From Pararge aegeria (lineage: Eukaryota > Arthropoda > Insecta > Lepidoptera > Nymphalidae): a stretch of 64,000 nucleotides of DNA. The translations under genes were made by a program, and so were the position numbers. The stretch spans positions 16,864,001-16,928,000 of the forward strand of contig NC_053191.1 in NCBI RefSeq assembly GCF_905163445.1, read 5' to 3'. This document shows, piece by piece, positions 60,155 to 64,000 of the stretch (position 1 is its first letter; each line of letters opens with the position of its first letter). The notes below the pieces were generated by a model, which was not told where the DNA came from, did not search any database, and worked only from the letters and a program-made list of their open reading frames with translations.

Positions 60155-60418
60155 GTTTTCTCATCATTATCAGCACATGCCCGACCCTCTACAGGGCACA
60201 GGTCATCTTTTAGAGCCGTACTCCACCATGCTAACCAAACAAAATGCAGATTTCAGACGCCTCTAACATTATGGAGATCTTTCAGGCATGCAGCTTTAAT
60301 CACGATGTTTTCCTTCACCTTTATAATAGATGACATTTAATTGCTTTAAAAGATCAGAAAATGTACGAGGTGCATGCCGGGGACTCGGTCCCTCCGATAA
60401 TAAGGCCGAAGTCCTTAT
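60155..60418 (-). repeat. SINE family B (reverse)
   Basis: CCGACCCTCTACAGGGCACA, ACTCCACCATGCTAACC, AGGCATGCAGCTTTAATCAC and GGTGCATGCCGGGGACTCGG. Confidence 0.75.
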
Positions 60419-60421
60419 CTC

Positions 60422-60637
60422 GTGTGTATTGAAAAAAATGATATTTATGCCTTCGTCATTTTCACACAATGCAAAGAATTAGGTACCGCCTTCTATGTTT
60501 ACCCAGGGACAGGTCATGATGATGTTGTCCAAACTGTGTCAGACACTGGCGAGTATATGAATACAGACCGTACTATCCGTTATCGTGTGCTCGAGCGCGA
60601 GCGGGCAGACCGCCATCGCTGGGAAACGACTAAATAA
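60422..60637 (+). CDS. Unassigned ORF or possible exon
   Basis: A 71-codon ORF whose second half (GHDDVVQTVSDTGEYMNTDR, then RVLERERADRHRWETTK and TAA) has charged, GC-richer, coding-like text unlike the surroundings. An acceptor-like AG at about 60477 could start an exon in this frame. I recognise no family and see no joining exon, so it may be a relic of a retroelement or a gene end. Low confidence. Confidence 0.25.
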   Translation: MCIEKNDIYAFVIFTQCKELGTAFYVYPGTGHDDVVQTVSDTGEYMNTDRTIRYRVLERERADRHRWETTK

Positions 60638-61154
60638 TGGTCATGTCTTTCTTTCTGCTTAATTCTTTAATATATATTGCTTTTCTATTGTTTGTAATAT
60701 TTCACATTTTGCTGCAATTGATAATGTTATAACAATTATAAATATTATTATTGAAAATCTTTTCTATTCATTTATATTTTTAATTAGTATAAGTTAGTTA
60801 ATTTATTTTGATAATGAACATAGTAAATTAATTTCACTCAGTAAACAAACTGTATAGTTTTGAAAAATATAATATTATTCTTATCTAAATTGTTTTTATT
60901 CTAATAATCATAGGTGTATACCGTGACTTCGCGTTTGTTAAGCATGCGTAGAAACAATTTCTTTAAAGATTGTCGATTGCGCTTGTGAATAAGCAATGCA
61001 ATGTTAACTAGATTCAGTAAATGGCTAGAACGCACTTTGGAGGTTTAATGGAGAGATTTAGTGTAAGTCTGTTTTAGCTCAACGAATAGTAAACCATAGA
61101 CAACTTCGTACTTTTAATTTACTCATCATATCAAACCATTACAATGCCACAGCA
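60638..61154. other. Non-coding AT-rich stretch
   Basis: No ORF and no familiar repeat. Confidence 0.5.
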
Positions 61155-61310
61155 AGAAGGATTTAGGACGTGGCCTATGGCACGCTGGCCCAGTGCGTAT
61201 TGGTGTACTGCCCACGCCATTGAGAACATTATGGAGAACTCTTAGGTTTGCAGGTTTCCTCACGATGATTTTCCTTCACTTTTAAGCAAGTGATTTAAAA
61301 CTCACATCAC
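61155..61310 (-). repeat. SINE family B fragment (reverse)
   Basis: GGCACGCTGGCCCAGTGCGT, GAGAACATTATGGAGAACTC and TTTCCTCACGATGATTTTCC. Confidence 0.65.
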
Positions 61311-61929
61311 GTATCAATCTTACCGAGTGATCGCGTACGTGTTTATTTAACCTTTGAAGGTATTGAGAGACATCTTTAAGACACTACGAGACTCTATAAG
61401 ACATTGGTTCTAGCTATTTATTTCTTTGGTAGTTGTTTCTTTTCTTGCGTGACCTAGGTTCGAGAGCATTGGGGAAAAAACAATGAAACGTTAGATTAGA
61501 TAAAAAAAGTTTATTTTTAAATAATTTGTATGAGTAACACCTAAATGAGACAATGTGTGATATATTTTTTTCCATTTTTTTTTTAAATATTATTCCAAAG
61601 TCACATAACGTGAAACAAATGTCGAAATGTGAATTTGCATTCAGGACTGACTTTTTTCACACTATCACGATATAAGTAATTATTATTTAGTAATGAATTA
61701 TTGCGGCATCGGGTAACGCACTTAAGACACTCGAATAGGCCCATTTCAAAACGCACGGTTGTCGTTTATTGAAATTTCTTGTGACGTATAAATTTTGACA
61801 TCCCTTCGTACAGCATTTTTTAACGTCACGAGTTTGATAAAGAACCTAATACGATTAGAATGTTAGAGCATGGCTCAGTAGATTGTAAATTCTACGGTTA
61901 ATGTGTACGGTTTTAGGTCTACTTAATAG

Positions 61930-62165
61930 ATCATTTCATCACAAGAAACGTTTACAAAACCGCGCCCGGTTCACAACCGCATCCGTGTCTGTATCAAAAC
62001 TGCATACTTGCTTTAACCGCATCAGTGTTGAAACTGAGTCTATATCGAAACTGTATCCTTGGCTAAACCACATCAGTGTCGAAACTCATGTCCGTGTCAA
62101 CATGTCAAAAATGCATCAAAGTCGAAAGCGTCACGTGATCAAACCATGCGTGTTTGAAAAAAAGA
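61930..62165 (+). repeat. Degenerate short tandem array
   Basis: The phrases ACCGCATC.GTGT, ACCGCATCAGTGTTGAAACT and ACCACATCAGTGTCGAAACT recur, with CGAAACTG and TCAAAACTGCAT between. The ORF over it (61901-62203) repeats the peptide word ISVET and is probably not a gene. Confidence 0.55.
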
Positions 62166-64000
62166 CAATATTTCAGTGTGTTCCCGGCCGTACAACGCAA
62201 TAAAAGCGCATGCCGTTCTCTATTCATTGCATATAAATTCCAACCCTATTGCTATTGTAATAGACTTCCTTATCTAATTTTAAATTTCCTTAATCACGTT
62301 TTTAAGTATTATACAAGAATGGAGACCAAAATAAAAGAGTAGGTAGGAAAGTAATAAAAAAAAATGTCGGATAGGAACGACTCTAGCGCAATTCAAATAA
62401 GGTTGAAAATTGAATGCAATCAAAAGAACAAAACACACACAATGTTTTGGTACCAATCGATCAGTCTTTGATAAATAAAAAATAAATATAGGAAAAAAAT
62501 CAATCCTTCTGTGTCCACGAATTTTTATGGATTATAAACATATTGCTCCATATTTCAAAATTCAGTGGATTTTTTTTTTAAAAAATCCTTTTAAATCTAG
62601 TAACCCCAGTTAAATAATTACAATAATTAGAAAAGGCATATTTTTTCTTTTTATTTAAATTAAAAGCTACTAAATCTACATAAGTGTTTATATTTCTTAA
62701 TATTTACATAGATGAGTGATTAAAATATAGTTTTCTTTATCTGTATTTTTGTTAGTGTTGTCAGGTTTAACTGTCAGAATAAATACGTGACAAATACGAT
62801 AGAATCGTCGACAAAGGAAGATAATTATTATAACGTAGACGTACTTTTAAAGGATAATCGATATTCCATCAAAGAAAAAAAAAATCCAATGTCGAAATTC
62901 GTAACCTGGCAACACTAAATTACATTATTGCCATCTTAAAATAATAAAAGCTTTAGTATTGCCATTCTATGCTAAACTAATATCAGAATGACGCAATGGC
63001 AGATTTAGAGATGAAACTAAGCAATTTTCGTTAACTTTCCTTATTAATTACTCTTTACTGAAATATAGACATTTAAGTGATGAAATTGCTTAACTTCAAC
63101 CCCGCAATACACATATATGTAAAATACAAAATAGTTTTCAGTGAGATGATATTATCCCTAGAGGGCTACATCAGAGGCCATTGTGTTCGCTTTCAAACAA
63201 CAAAAATGGCAACTAAGTTACGTTAATTTGTCAATTCAAAGAACCCCGTCCACACAATATTACAGATTTACGTTAATTCTAATGACACGTTATTTCCTTG
63301 TAAGCTTACACTAACCTCCTAAGTTGAAATAAAGCGTATTCCCTACACGTTTACTATGTCACAACTTACTAACTGGTTTATGTTAACATACATCCCCAGT
63401 GTCAAGTTTCCAAGCAAAATAAAGGATGTACAAAAAGACAGATTAACTTAAAAGTCACTTTACTTTACCTAAAATCTACATATACAGGGATCAGGTGTCA
63501 AAAAATGGACTTATTTATTTCGTTAACCCGATATTTGATAAATTACATCCCTCATCATATCATGATATACCCCAGGATTCATACCTTTTTATAATACAAT
63601 GTGTACAGTACTCTTCAAGCAATAACATCTCACTGGTCGTTTTCACATAAGAAGTCTCTTTCTACACACTTGTAACGTTGCTTGCTATGGGGACAATAAT
63701 AAATATCAATGATCTGCAAGTATTACCCACTTTACATTAGGAAGCCCGTATAAAACCTGGATAAAAGCTCCAGGAATTCCAAAAAAGTTTGGGGAAAAGT
63801 TAAACCTAGACAAAGTTGTGTGCTGCAAAAATCTGTCTCGTTTTAACACTATTTTTGCCTTAGTAAAGTTAAGGAACGCTCTATGCAGCCTCAGCCTTTG
63901 TTATCCTAATAATAGTCTCCAAGGGCTTTATTAATAAACGTAGCATTATTACGTCGGAATAGTTATGCAGTTTTTTCACGCTCTAGATTTTAAAAGGTGC
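62166..64000. other. Right-edge non-coding stretch
   Basis: Apparently single-copy AT-rich sequence. The last 25 bases (TTTTTTCACGCTCTAGATTT) resemble 6250-6275 and may begin another repeat. Nothing else recognised. Confidence 0.45.

Overview
The window looks like a lepidopteran nuclear genome, probably a butterfly. It is AT-rich, has one large intron-rich gene with GT/AG introns, and is packed with repeat types familiar from butterflies and moths: tRNA-headed SINEs, 3' ends of several non-LTR retrotransposons, short inverted-repeat transposons (MITEs) and Helitron-like elements ending in CTAGT. I cannot name the species. Nothing prokaryotic or viral was recognised.

Left edge (1-4.6 kb): four exons in matching phase form the 3' end of a plus-strand gene whose 5' part lies outside the window. 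I do not recognise its product. A poly(A) signal follows 40 bases after its stop. From about 4.6 to 26.5 kb no gene is visible. This interval holds degraded LINE C-termini (RTE-type and Jockey/CR1-type), SINEs, Helitron-like elements, several MITEs with target-site duplications, a foldback with 32-bp perfect arms, and a trinucleotide array.

Centre (26.57-56.70 kb): a complete plus-strand gene for the P protein (OCA2; relative of Drosophila hoepel), a 12-TM-type transporter-like protein of the ion transporter superfamily. It was rebuilt as 16 coding exons whose phases all agree, giving 2,472 nt and 823 residues. Both pseudo-symmetric halves are present (FLDNVTT with GDPPNV, and FVDNIPLTT with GASANVV). 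The protein also has a glycosylation-rich loop between the first two membrane spans and a basic, coiled loop in the middle. The introns are full of repeats, including a degenerate 80-130 bp tandem array in intron 1, a GT array in intron 3, and an 18-bp minisatellite in intron 13 that creates false long ORFs.

Right edge (56.7-64 kb): a palindromic MITE lies 138 bases after the P stop codon. It is followed by a 1.07-kb non-autonomous hAT element with an 8-bp target duplication, SINE fragments, and about 1.8 kb in which I see nothing. One unassigned 216-nt ORF (60422-60637) has coding-like composition.

I found no convincing new multi-gene system. The most notable unexplained items are the intron-1 tandem array, the 15.1/50.8 kb near-identical element with oddly ordered end motifs, the duplicated splice donor of P exon 8, and the MITEs with clear target-site duplications.
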